The notes: generated from the letters alone by a model not told the origin. A stretch of DNA of 64,000 bases from Anas platyrhynchos (GCF_047663525.1 NC_092612.1:5055501-5119500), one strand, 5' to 3'; counted from the stretch's first letter, positions 11,942 to 23,035 are shown. Translations and numbers: made by a program.

Positions 11942-12847
11942 CTGGCAGTTCTTTAGTTCTCTCCTCAGCTGAAGAATTGTGATATGATGGGGCTCTTGCA
12001 TGGTGCCAGTTCCAGTGACAATTTGCTGCACGGTGAGAGCTTCCTGCTTTTTAAGCTAACATCATCATTCAAATCAACCAGGAATGGGAAGGCTTCGTCC
12101 AAACAGTTTCTGTAGCTGAAGCACTGAACTTGAAGCTGGGTGAGCTGTTCTTCTAGCAAACTGATTCGGGTTCTTTCTTGATTTAAGTCATGTCAACACT
12201 GATGACCAACTTGTTGGTTCTGCAAAGCTTCTCGGAGCAATCTGATTTCAAGTTCCATTTCATCAATCCGGTCTTGATCAGGGTTGTAGTTGACAACTGG
12301 TTTATTTCTAATGTTTTTGGCTCTGTTTGCATATTTGAGCGAATTTAAAGATTCATCAAAGTCTGATGAGGATGGACTTATACATGTTATCATGACAGTC
12401 TTGGCGTTCCCTCCTAGGGAGTCTTTCAGAATGCGAGTGATTTTAGCATCCCTGTATGGAATATGTACGCTTTTCCTTTTTGGGTCTCCAAGAGCACTGA
12501 TAACATTTCCCAAGGCCAACAAACCACTATTGATTTGAATTGATTCTTTGAATCCTTCACTGGTATTTCCAGTCTTTGTCACCCTCTCTGATCCTGCCAA
12601 ATCCACAAAATGGAACTTTGAAGCAATCATCTGGACTGATTTCCAAGATGAATCCTGTGGATCACTATTTTTTTTTGAGACTCTGCAGATTGTTTCTGAC
12701 AAATACTGATAGTAAAAATGGCATGTGATCGACTAGAGTGTTCGTTCATTTGTGTTGTGCCTGCGTGACGAGCTGCATTGCCACTTTCCAACAGGCTCAT
12801 CACTTCATCTGCACATTCTACTTGGAATTCCTTAGCACCAACAATCA
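11942..12847 (-). pseudogene. KIF27: KIF27 large motor/neck exon, frameshifted
   Basis: This 906-base exon carries VIVGAKE, the switch I motif [11 protein letters not shown], switch [11 protein letters not shown], then [16 protein letters not shown] and the neck [10 protein letters not shown]. Between switch I and switch II the frame changes at a nine-base A run (plus-strand T run 12668-12676); one more A restores it. Further on, TGA at 12193-12195 interrupts the frame. Near 12045-12053 a segment present in human is missing with another frame change, after which ITILQLRRELKNCQ ends the exon at donor GTATTT. Confidence 0.92.
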
Positions 12848-13454
12848 CTTCAAACACCAAAAGAAAATCAGAATAATTACATTAATTTTAAACTTTTCAG
12901 TAAAAGCTTACTGCAATTATGAAAAGTCAATCTATAAACACAAATCACAGAAGCATACAAGCCTGCATTATTATAAGGTCGTAGCACATAGCTAAATAAA
13001 ATAAAACAGTATGTGGAAAGCATGAAGTACAGCACATTTGAAACCTGCAGAAATAGAATATATGGGTGTATTTTGTCACACCATTTGAAACAGTATTGTA
13101 AACAGAATACACAGAATACACTTAGGTGTTTACACATCGTCTTATGCAATTTGCAACCTAGTGCTATCTAGAAAAAAAGTATGAGCAAACCTAGCTCAAA
13201 GCTTACTTTGTCAGTTAAAAAAAAAAAAAAAGACAGAAATTTTGAAAGTTTGTAGTAAAAGTGACTCCCACCCTATGTTAAGAACATAGTTCTTAGTGGA
13301 ATGGAAGCAGATATTTACAGCATAAGTAGCTTAACAAATATAACTTTGAAGTGAGAAGCAAAGGCTTAATCTTAAAGCATTCATTCAACTGAATAATCAT
13401 GCACAATTGTGTTTCTATGCTGAATTTGCAGAAACAGTAACAGTACTACCTTAC

Positions 13455-13562
13455 CACCTGATGCTGCTTCTGGAGGAACATTGATATTGTTCATAGGAAT
13501 CTCAAATGAAGGCTGCTTCAGATCAGCTAAACTGAATTGATATTTTGAAAACGTGACTTCGT
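13455..13562 (-). other. Unidentified exon-like open segment in KIF27 intron
   Basis: On the minus strand a protein-like frame runs from about 13562 to 13455 (DEVTFSKYQFSLADLKQPSF, then EIPMNNINVPPEAAS). It ends at a good donor, GTAAGG, and TACTAG just upstream could act as acceptor. It is not in the KIF27 reading frame known from human, and I do not recognise the family. It may be an exon of another gene carried in, an alternative exon, or chance. Composition looks coding rather than repeat-derived. Confidence 0.35.
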
Positions 13563-13664
13563 CTAGTATTAGTCATCGGTAAGCTCTCTTTTCAAGAGGT
13601 GGAAACAGTAATTTGTGCACACAACAGAAATCAAATGCACGAAGTTCTAGAGCTGAAATCCTAC

Positions 13665-13865
13665 CTGTATTTCCCTTTTCATCTTCTCAGATATGTAAAT
13701 CTTTCACAGAGGTCTCCAACTCCAATAAATCTCAAAGTTCTTCCTCGTAAACCTCTATATAAGATACCTTCACTCGGAAATTGATGTTATGGTTTTCAGA
13801 AATATGCTGAAATAACTCCTGAATAGCCCGTGGGATTATGCCTTTTTCATCCTCTGAAAATGATG
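13665..13865 (-). pseudogene. KIF27: KIF27 motor exon with two in-frame TGA codons
   Basis: The exon runs from acceptor TTTTAG to donor GTAGG and encodes KGIIPRAIQELFQ and VKVSYIEVYEEEL as in human. The next codon, Arg in human, is TGA (13732-13734). Fifteen codons on, the Arg of HIREDEKGN is also TGA (13687-13689). Both fit CGA to TGA by C-to-T change at a CpG. The frame otherwise continues correctly to the exon end. Confidence 0.93.
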
Positions 13866-14544
13866 CTAAAATAGAAACACAGATGTCACAGACACTTGCA
13901 GTCATTCTGTCACACAAATTACAAAGACTAAAACTAAAGAGAAGTCTGCGAGGTTTATCACTCAATATAATAAGGAATAGGAAGAGCTCAGTTTTCCCAA
14001 GTTTTCATGTAAAGATTTGCTTTTCTGTTGATCAGAAATGCATGGAAATGATACAGAACTTTACTACTTTCTGCGGGTACGAGACTACAAGAAAATTAAA
14101 TTAGTAAAAAATCACGCTAGAAGAAAAAAATATTTTGAACTTGCTAATGAATTAATGATAAAACTTCAAATCCTTTATGCAAAAAGAACGAATACATAAT
14201 TTTCAGGGTTTCAAATTCAGAATCAAGGACCAAGAAAAATCCAGATAGTCTTCTAATTCCTGCTACTCCACTTCTTCTCTCTTATTCAGCAGAACAGACA
14301 AACAAATTGTGACTTCTCGATACGGAAGGGAAGATAACCAGAGCTGGTGATACACGATTTCAGGGAAAGTCAGAAAGCAAAACTGTATACATGCAGAAGC
14401 TGAAGAATTCTTCTGCGAACTAATACAGAAAAAAAGTAGTTTCCAGTCTCAGGTGTTTGAGGAACACTGACTTGGAAATACCAAGTAAGTCGAATAGTAG
14501 AGTTTCAGATATCTGCCTTTAAAAAAGCAAAATTTGAATTCCAC

Positions 14545-15330
14545 ATAAAGTTCAACAAGGCCAATATGCAAGGTTCTGCACTTGTGCTGGAACAGTTCCA
14601 AGCACAACTACAGTCTGGACAGAAAACAGATTGAGAGCAGCCTTGAGGAGAAGGACCTGGCGGTGTTGGATGATGAGAATCTCCACCTGAGCCAGCAATG
14701 TGTGCTTCCAGCCCAGAAAGCCAACCATATCCTGGGCTGCATCAAAAGCAGCATGGCCAGCAGGGGGAGGGAAGTGATTGTCCCCCTCTGCTCTGCTCTC
14801 GTGAGACCCCACCTGGAGCTCTGGGTCCCCCAGCACGAGGACGTGGAAGTATTTGAGAGAGTCCAGGAGGGCCACAGGGATACTTAGAGAGATGGAGCAC
14901 CTCTCTTATGAAGACAGGCTGAGGGAGCTGGAGTTGTGCAGCCTGGAGAAGAGAAGGCTCTGGGGAGACCTTACAGCAGCCTGCCAGTGCCTAAAGGGGG
15001 CCTACAGGAAAGCTGGGGAGGGACTCTGGAGGGACTCTTTGGCAGGTGGTGTAATGATAGGACAAGGAGGAATGGCTTTCCAACTAAAAGAGGGTTGATT
15101 TGGATTAGATCGTCAGAAGAAATTCTTTACTCAGAGGGTGGCAAGGCACTGGCACAGGTTGCCCAAAGAAGCTGTGGATGCCCCATCCCTGGGGGTGTTC
15201 AAGGCCAGGCTGGATGGGGCCCTGGGCAACCCGGTCTAGTGGGTGACATCTTTGCCCGTGGCGGGGGGTTGCAACTGGGTGATCTTTAAGGTCCCTTCCA
15301 ACCCAAACCATTCTAGGATTCTATTCCATG
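14545..15330 (+). mobile_element. CR1 LINE copy, about 0.8 kb
   Basis: It reads GCACTTGTGCTGGAACAGTT, GACGTGGAAGTATTTGAGAG, GATCTTTAAGGTCCCTTCCA and ends at ATTCTAGGATTCTATTCC, the CR1 3' octamer tail. Plus orientation, in KIF27 intron. Confidence 0.92.
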
Positions 15331-15746
15331 AAATTTATCTATGAAATCTCTTTGTCAGTCTCTGAAAAAAGTCCAAGAGTGAGTTTGCTTCATACAATTA
15401 CCTAAAGCAGATACTTTCTAAGTAGGATAAATGGAGCCAAAATTTCTAAAGCACTGTGTTTCAGAAAGTAGGGTAAGTTGCCTGTTAGAATAGAGAATGG
15501 GAAAGAGCACTTTAATTTTTTTTTATTTTTTTTTTCTCTCATACTTTTGGTATAGCCTAACGGACACAGAATTTGTGTTTAGAACACAACCATCACATAA
15601 ACTTTGGAATATATATGTCTTTTTTTGCTATACATTTTTTCATTATCTCTTAAAAATTCTCAAGCATCATCTGTTATGTATTAAATACTTAATTTGCAGA
15701 ACTACATTGTTCACACACACACAAAAAAAGACTTTTTACAACGTAC

Positions 15747-16141
15747 CAATGTGACCACCTCCAATGGTGTAAGTCTTCCCAGAACCTGTCTGTCCGTATG
15801 CAAATACTGTAGCATTATATCCCTCAGCCAAAGACACTAGAAGAGGTTTAATGCAAACTGGATAAACTTCTTCTTGGGTTGAGTTTTTGCCAAATACAAC
15901 ATCAAAAGTGAAGACACGGTCTTTCCCAATGATTATTTGTTGTGTATTTGGGACTAATCTCACGCATACTTGGTGGTTATGAAGTACTTCCTTGGAAAGC
16001 AGAGGTCTGACCCTTACTGCAACTTTAACCAGGATCTCCTCCATGCCGGCCTCCATCTCTGTGCTCCCCACTCAGTATTCAGAAAGTCATTACGAGATCT
16101 GTTACAATTCCTCTGTTCACCTCATTTGCAATTTTCTGCAC
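15747..16141 (-). pseudogene. KIF27: KIF27 first coding exon (motor domain start, P-loop)
   Basis: Acceptor TTTTTTCTTAG precedes 16141; about 97 bases of 5' UTR are followed by ATG at 16044, chosen because MEEI aligns with the human start. An upstream in-frame ATG at 16071 would add nine residues and is less likely. The exon encodes 99 codons plus one base, ending GGGHI before donor GTACGT. It is open and contains GQTGSGKT. Confidence 0.92.
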
Positions 16142-17289
16142 CTAAGAAAAAATGTTCTCCGAGTTAAATAATAAAGAATTAACTCCCTGCTGAAACAGAA
16201 TGTTGAAGAGTTTCCCAAAGAATACATAAGCATCATTACACCCTGGAAAGGAACTGTGATAAAAAAGCAGATATGTTAACAACTGTTAAACCAGTGCAGA
16301 AACTAATTTTGCTTCTATTACCTTCTAAGCTAGCAGACTTAACCTTTGGTCTGAAAGTGGTCAGACTTTCTGTTTGGATGTTATACTGCCGGATGAAGCA
16401 ACAATATTGTAAGATCTTGTTAATGAATTCTTGATAAAGCATAGACTTACAATGAACCTTATTTTCTCACTGCTACAGTACCGATGCATAGGCAACAGAA
16501 ATTATTCAAACAAAACCTTTTTATCCTGAATTTATACCTATAGACACACACGTGCTTGAAAGCCATCTTCTGCTTACAAGGGCCAAGTATTTAGAATTTC
16601 AGAAGCACAGAAAGCTGTCGTGTTGCTTACATGGGGGGTATGATTTTAAATAGTTGTGATTACTACACACCAAGCATTCCTCTGATTTTAATCCGTCTCT
16701 TTATGCCCATATGGAACTATTTTTTATTAGTTATATATTTCAGCAACCATGGTTCCTTATACTGCCCCCCATCTATTAATTCTGAAGCACAAGAAGAAGC
16801 ATCGAATAGGATTTCTTTACAAATGTCTACCAGAAACACTCCAAAGCCTCGATGGGTATCAAATGCTGCCGGATCCCAAACACATCTTCTGCTCTTGCTG
16901 ATTCTCAGTCAAGGAGGCTTTGCCATGCAAAGGACAGTTTGCTCAACTTCCTTCTTGCTCAACTCCCACGCAGCCTTTTTGCTCTGTTACCCAACTGGCA
17001 GAACTCACCAGCTAAGCACATCAAATTCAGCCTGCATGAAAATGCAACCAGATTGAAACACAAGTCTTCTGTGGTTGCAAAGAGAAGAGTTTTGGCATTT
17101 CACTCACACCCATTTGCATTGAGGGCTTGTCCATTCAGAGCTGAGAAACTTTGGAAGCTGACAAAAAGCCTTGTTGTACAGAACAGAGCAAAGGGAAGCC
17201 AAGAAAGAGAAGCAAGAGCCTGAAATCCTGCTCATTTCAGAAAGGGCACGGCAATCACGAGCACATACTGAAAACTTACTGACTCCCCC

Positions 17290-17800
17290 TCCCCCGCCCC
17301 CCCCTCCCAAAATGACACCCAAACCAGTCGCGGGAGGGGAGGGGCGGAGGAGGGGAGAGATCCCATTTCCTACTTCCTCAAACAAACACCAAGCAAAATG
17401 CCGGCTCAGCGGCGCTGTGGGGCGGCTCCCCCCAGCCCCAGCCCCGGCCCCGTCGCTCCCCGCTCCAAACCTGCTCCGGGCGGCGGGAGGCAGCCTCCGG
17501 GCGGGCTGAGGGGCCGGCGGGCCGCGCCTGGGCCGCCCGCGCTGCTGGTGACAGCGCCTCGCTAGGCAACGGCCGCAACCTTCGGCGGCGCCGCCCCGCC
17601 GCGCACAGCGGCCCCCCGCGGCAGGAGGGCGCGGGCGGAGCGGGGGTTGAGGGGTGGGTGTGAGGGGACACCGGGGGGCAGCCCCCGGCCCCCAGGGACG
17701 CGCACAGCTCGCCCTCGAGTCCTGGGGAGGGTGGAGGGGGCCGTCTGCTTGTGGTCAAAGCAGGGGTGCGAAATGCGGCTTCCATCGCCGCGCTCGTCAT
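17290..17800. promoter_or_regulatory. CpG island, probable KIF27 promoter
   Basis: About 500 bases rich in CpG and GC sit 1.2 kb upstream of the first KIF27 coding exon, against AT-rich surroundings. At 17557-17570 the sequence CCTCGCTAGGCAAC resembles an RFX X-box with one strong half-site (GTTGCC on the minus strand). RFX sites are usual in promoters of ciliary genes. The non-coding first exon itself is not identified. The large open frames here are composition artefacts. Confidence 0.6.
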
Positions 17801-18021
17801 GGAGGAGAGCGTCTCCTCACGGCTCCGGTGGAGCTCAGCGGTAAAGGCTGAGTTTTCCCTCAAACACAAGCGGTCTCCAAGTAGGCGAGCCACGCTCACA
17901 ACTGCTCGCAGCTGCTGGCCCAGCAGCCGCCGGGAGTGCCCAGGCACACGTCCACACACAGACACATCTGTAGACACAATGCCGACAGAGCTCAAGGAGC
18001 AAAACGCGAACGGATTCTGTC

Positions 18022-18250
18022 AGATTTGTATATGAAAAACAACAGATAAGACCGAGTCGGTCCCATTCATGACATGGAACACTGCTTTAGCAATTTGTAA
18101 GTGCACAGAGCTTACTCCACCCTAAAGACTTGATAAACAAAGAGACATTTAGAAAGCTAAGCTGTGAAATGACTGAAACAAAAGGGTGTATTTCCAGCTT
18201 CAGTTCCCTAAAGCATGTAAGTACTTCTCAGAAACATAAGACAGGACAAT
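18022..18250 (+). repeat. Direct repeat copy A (see 22793-23035)
   Basis: About 230 bases starting CAGATTTGTATATGAAAAAC and including GAGTCGGTCC and CTTGATAAACAAAGAGACAT recur 4.8 kb to the right with about 90 percent identity by eye. This copy lacks 14 bases after CTGCTTTAGC. It lies just left of the orphan GKAP1 exon. Confidence 0.93.
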
Positions 18251-18358
18251 GTAAAGATGTAATCTGCGATTAAGTAGTTCTTCTTTCACAGGGAAAACCA
18301 AAACCAATGACTTTTCAGGGACAGCAAAAACTCTTGATGAGACAACAACCTTACTCAC

Positions 18359-18640
18359 TGTTGAAAATACAATCCCTTTAAATCATTGGCCTCACTCTGC
18401 TGCTGTTCTCTCCTTTTTCTTCTTTTCTCTCCTTTCTTCACATTTATAGATCTACACCCTGAAGCTAGAGATTTACCAGCACGTCGGCCACTTCTGCCTT
18501 TTCCAGGCTCTGAATCAGTATCACTTTCCAGTTGTAGTAAGGCAAAACGAGACGCAATGGTAGGGACTGAACTGATTAGAGCAGATTCCATTGCCATGTC
18601 TGAAATTCTAGGGAGCTGGCTTCTTTTAATTATCAGTTTC
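18359..18640 (-). pseudogene. GKAP1: Orphan first coding exon of GKAP1
   Basis: The exon encodes [29 protein letters not shown] and the basic run [17 protein letters not shown], matching the N-terminus of human GKAP1 ([14 protein letters not shown] ... [17 protein letters not shown]). Translation would start at ATG 18597 or 18591. Acceptor TTTCCCAG and donor GTGAGT are intact and the frame is open. GKAP1 (a cGMP-dependent kinase anchoring protein, about 366 residues) needs further exons on this strand at lower coordinates; only the KIF27 promoter and gene are found there. The exon is therefore an isolated fragment, or part of a transcript jumping into KIF27. Joining it to the ZC3H11A exon at 23663 would give an immediate stop. 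Confidence 0.82.
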
Positions 18641-18859
18641 CTGGGAAAGTAGCACAGAAGGTATAATGAAAACATTGTTTGATCAAACAAGCAATAATTC
18701 ATATCATTAAACCACAGAAGTGGTTTTTTTTGGCTCAGAAAGCATAAGACAGGGCTGGAATTGGGGGAATGAGGGAGAAATCAAAAAGATACAGTATAAT
18801 TTATTTATATTTTAACCGACTACACTGTATTACCTTAGGTAACTAAAGAAGAATTACAT

Positions 18860-18885
18860 AAAAAAAAAAAAAAAAAAAAAAAAAA
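18860..18885 (+). repeat. A26 run
   Basis: Uninterrupted A tract; similar tracts lie at 33550-33577, 37752-37777, 45754-45779 and 61844-61867. They have no clear retrocopy attached on the left. Confidence 0.95.
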
Positions 18886-19002
18886 CAACAATCTACCAAA
18901 CACATTTTAGGCTAATACATTCGCTCTTGAGAGATTTCGTGGAAAAAAGGTGGCTCTACAAGAAGCTGGTCTTCATGTTCTGGGTGGAAATAGACACAAT
19001 TA

Positions 19003-19064
19003 TAGAATAGAATAGAATAGAATAGAATAGAATAGAATAGAATAGAATAGAATAGAATAGAATA
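19003..19064 (+). repeat. (AATAG)n, about 12 copies
   Basis: Perfect pentamer array. Confidence 0.97.
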
Positions 19065-21504
19065 ATTTAGTGCTTAAAAACTATTTCAGATGCCATCCCC
19101 AGAGCCTGACAAACACAATTTAAAAATGAAGTAGATAATACACATACGCAAGCTCCAGTTTGGGGTAAGCAGCCTTATCTCTTCTTTTACAAGAAGTTTA
19201 ATTTTGTTTGCAATGCACTGGAGATTTAGCAAGCAGTTTTCTCCACAGGGAGGTGAACCCAGCATTTCAGCTGGTACCGTCCACAAACATCAAGTTCACC
19301 TGTTCTTAGAGCAAGACACAGAGGATACGTTGGGAGGAGACAGAACTAAGTAACACTTATGCCTTCTGTTGTTGCCTGTAGCTAAAAGCAACATGTACAT
19401 CCCTGGGACACCATTCTAAAGATCAAATCATTTACCTAGCATTAAAGATAGATCCTGGGTATATCTATGTTTGTCCAACTGCAATTTTTCCATGCAGAGT
19501 TTGGTCAATTAGCAGAGTATTGAAAGTGATGATATCCATCTCTGATTACAAATTTCATAGAAAACAGACATCTAGATATGCTGACATATTATGACAGCGG
19601 TGTAGTGAGATAATACATACTTCTTGAAATTACTGTTCAAAAGGGATCTTTAGATTTTGAAACAAGTTCTTGAGTTATCTGCTTAGATAACCTACAAATC
19701 TGTTCCTTATTAAGTACTATTACAAAAGAACATGAGACTCTGCAGAAGTTTCCACAGGCTCTCTTTACCACTTAACTCCAGAATTTCTCCAGTCCAAAAT
19801 TGTATAGGTGCTCCATATATACTCAGGTATGTCAACATGCAACAATAGCATGGCAGAGACCATTCCCCAAAATAATGATTTAAAAGGAATATGTCATTTC
19901 ACTTTTCAGAGATGAAAGAACCATGCTCTACTCTTAAGTTTACAGGAGACAAAAAGGTTACAGAAAAGAGCATTCTCGTCACACAAAGTTACTCAACTCC
20001 ATTTCTCTCAAAAGAAGAGAAAATGAAGCTGGTCATCTTAGGAGAAAACGGCCATTGAGCTGTGAATCTACTTGATGCTGATATTCAGATTAGCTGATCA
20101 GACCACAACTATGTATCTAGAAAATACAGGTCAATCATATCTACATCATAAGTAATTCATATTTGTCACTCTTTAAATGACAGAACAGGATACATTTGGA
20201 TTTTTGTGCAGACAAGACTGTGCACATATGCACACGTGTGCATACATTGACAAACATTTTAATGCTAAATAACTATATAGTTAACCAGCTGAGGAAATTA
20301 GTTAAAGTTGAGAGACTTCATGCTCTTACTAGCTGGACACGAAATATGTTGAAACTTGAAGCTCAGAGAAAAGATTACAGGTGCATCTTTACAGCAAGAA
20401 AAAGCACCAGATAAAAGTGCTCAGTCATGTTCCACAAGAACTTATGATGCTGGATGTTGCTCTAAAGCAGACAACACTCAAAGTTTTGTCTGCAGACTCC
20501 CTGCTGTGCTTGGCTTAAGAAAAAAAAAAGAACTATAGTATGACTCTTCAGTAAAAGCTTGGAATTTCTAGTCTCTCTCTACTGTGGTGTATTTATAGTT
20601 AATGTAAACAGTACAACAGCACAACAGTCTTTATTTGTACAGTGGCAGCAGTGGCTAATGCTGCCAAATCCTTCTTTTTGCACATACAATCTGAAAACAA
20701 TTACACATAGCTGAACCTCTACACAGGTACATAAAGTGGCTGCAAACTCCCTTCTTTCGTCTATAAATACACCAATATAAATACACCAATAAGTATACCT
20801 TTGCTGTCTTATCGTAGTTGGCATGCAATTAAGAGCCCAGCTGACAAGTACATTTAACAAGTACTACCCATGGAATTCTGCTGTTCCAATTCACTGAAAT
20901 ACTACAGTGACAACATGATATCAATTTACAAAACCTTATTCCTGAATTCGGTGTTTCTACATCATCATCATCATAATGGATGGCAATGAGTTTATAAAGT
21001 GAATTGCAAATACATGAGATTGCAGGTTATTTTCTAGTTGAGTCGCAGATAGTTGTTAACATTGCTAATTCAGTTGGTAGGACATTTCAATACTATTCAT
21101 ATTACAGCAGGATCAAATTATCCCACTTCTGCAACACCTAAAGATGGATCCAGTGATTCACCAAGGCCTACCACCATGCCAGGCTTCATATTTTAGCACC
21201 ACACCTACAATTCTGGCAGACCCATTTTATTAAGCACCTAGCACTTCAGTTTCAAAGTATGGCTCCCATTCCCCCTTCCCTGAAAAAACAATGGGCTGAT
21301 ACCTCAAAAGCTTTCAGCTAATTAGAAGTGCTTGCTAGCACCCTTTCAGAGGCTGGTATAGTTCCCCCCACCTCAGGAATTATGAGCAGTGTTATTCTGT
21401 ATTGCTATAGAAATAACCAGCCGTAGAAAATTAAAAACACACTGGTGTAATTGAGCTTGAGGCTGTGTTTAAGGAAGCTTTTTGATCACAGAAAGAAAGT
21501 GTTC

Positions 21505-22095
21505 AAATATGATTCAAAGATCGAAGCCGAAATTCCTTGAAGTGGTATAGTCTTTATTGCAGCGCTGGATGATGCACAGGGGATCTCTCCACCTATCGTG
21601 CATACCCAAGGCGGAAAGCAGTCTTGAATTTATACAATCAATCTATCAATATTCTACAAGCGCCTATACATATGCATTACCTATCCCCGCCTTCCCTCGC
21701 TTCTCATGCTAATTAGCCTTTTGGCACCTTGCGCCTGCGTAGAGCCTCCCAAGAATTGTGGGCAGGGGTCTTTGGGACGTGGGCAGGGGTCTTTGGGAGG
21801 AAGACCCCGAGTCTTCCTCACAGTGTACTTTTCACCTTTGGTCAGGAATTTGCTGAGTTGGCATGTTTCTTAATTGCAAGCGCTGGTTGTTGCTAATTCT
21901 TCCATTTGTTGTATCTTTATAATGAATTCCAATGTCCAGTTTTGAGATTTATAGTCCTTCCATTTGTTTCTCTGTCTGTCTACCGCTTCCTTATCATGAG
22001 TTGCAGCGTCTTGTTTCGAGATATACAGTCCATGTCTGGGGATTGTCCTTGCCTCCCCAATGCCTCCCCAATGCCTCCTTAATCAAATACCACAA
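21505..22095 (-). mobile_element. Probable endogenous retrovirus LTR (solo)
   Basis: On the minus strand, GCAATAAAGACTATACCACT followed about 45 bases later by CGAAGCCGAA-type U5 sequence has the look of an LTR polyadenylation region. A duplicated GGGCAGGGGTCTTTGGG motif (about 21760-21800) and two imperfect 60-70 base repeats (from about 21900 and 21957) would be U3. Ends and target duplication could not be fixed; TG/CA candidates are 21510 and 21822. No retroviral gene is seen. Confidence 0.55.
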
Positions 22096-22696
22096 GGAGT
22101 TTCATAATTCCACAGATCAAACTATGACCTGAAGCATCATTTCAACTTCTACAGTAGTTTTCAAGTAAGAGTTTTGAAGTGCGGTAAAATATTGGAAGTA
22201 AATAACAGCCTGTTGCCCAAACCCTATTTATCTGAACACAATATTCCCTACTACATAGGCTACAGGAAAAATGCGCATGAAGGTAAAAGGAAGCAAAGCC
22301 TGCTGGCAAGTATTTGAAATTGTTTCCATTTGTGTTATGTATTAGCAAGAGCCATAGTCTTGAGAGAAGGCTTTCACTAATGTGTCAAGGAAGTAAGTAA
22401 CCCCGTTACAAAAAGAGCCCTCAATAATCCAACTTGCAACACCATCATGGCATGGATTGACAGCTCCCATAAATGACCCAGTTCCCAAACGTTCTGATCT
22501 GCATATCACTAGCAGGCTGTTAGTGCAACTCTCTGTGCAGTCTGCTCCAAGCAGTAAGAGTTGTGAACACAGCTCCTGCAGCCAAAAGTACCTGTTACTC
22601 AGATTCATGCATCACCAACAGAAGATGAGCATTATATACATGTACCATATAATTTTAAGGCAACATTATAGCAATGGTTATTTCTAGCAAGTAGTA

Positions 22697-22725
22697 ATTT
22701 ATTTATTTATTTATTTATTTATTTA
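22697..22725 (+). repeat. (ATTT)n, about 7 copies
   Basis: Perfect tetramer array. Confidence 0.95.
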
Positions 22726-22792
22726 GTGCTTTACTCATTTGTAGGTCATGCTTTTCTACAAACCATGTCAGCATACGTGAATGGATTATTTC

Positions 22793-23035
22793 AGATTTTT
22801 ATATTAAAACAACAGATAAGACCAAGTCGGTCCTACTAATGACATGGAACACTGCTTTAGCATGTCTGATGCAGCAATTTGTAAGTACACAGAGCTTACT
22901 CCACCCTAAAGACTTGATAAACAAAGAGACATTTAGAAAGCTAAACTGTGAAATGACTGAAACAAAAGGGTGTATTTCTAGCTTCAGTTCCCTAAAGCAT
23001 TTAAGTACTTCTCAGAAACAGAAGACAGGACAATG
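22793..23035 (+). repeat. Direct repeat copy B (see 18022-18250)
   Basis: Matches copy A from CAGATTTTTATATTAAAAC to GACAGGACAATG and carries an extra ATGTCTGATGCAGC. The pair brackets the GKAP1 exon, the AATAG array and the LTR at 21.5 kb. No family recognised. Confidence 0.93.

Larger units (their letters stand above)
279..16141 (-). pseudogene. KIF27: KIF27 (kinesin-4 family, KIF7-like), 5' part, decayed copy
   Basis: Thirteen exons, read from 16141 down to 279, match human KIF27 in order. The first coding exon starts at ATG 16044 (MEEILVKVAVRVRPLL) and holds the P-loop GQTGSGKT near residues 86-93. Later exons carry switch I (SSRSH), switch II (DLAGSER), the neck region and long coiled-coil segments. 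Intact KIF27 is about 1400 residues; the last exons lie left of base 1. The intact protein is a kinesin-4 relative of KIF7 linked to motile cilia. This copy has TGA codons at 13732-13734, 13687-13689 and 12193-12195, indels near 12668, 12045, 5975, 3468 and 2889, and a GG instead of GT donor at 1139-1140. Introns are retained, so it is not a retrocopy. It is most likely a non-functional gametolog or duplicate. Identity is sure from many conserved stretches; loss of function is inferred from comparison with human. Confidence 0.93.

Noticed and set aside
279-16044. KIF27 as a processed retrocopy
   Set aside because: Introns with normal acceptors and donors separate all exons.
17378-17995. 205-codon minus-strand open frame in the CpG island
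   Set aside because: Pro/Arg/Ala-rich, no domain, explained by GC composition of a promoter region.
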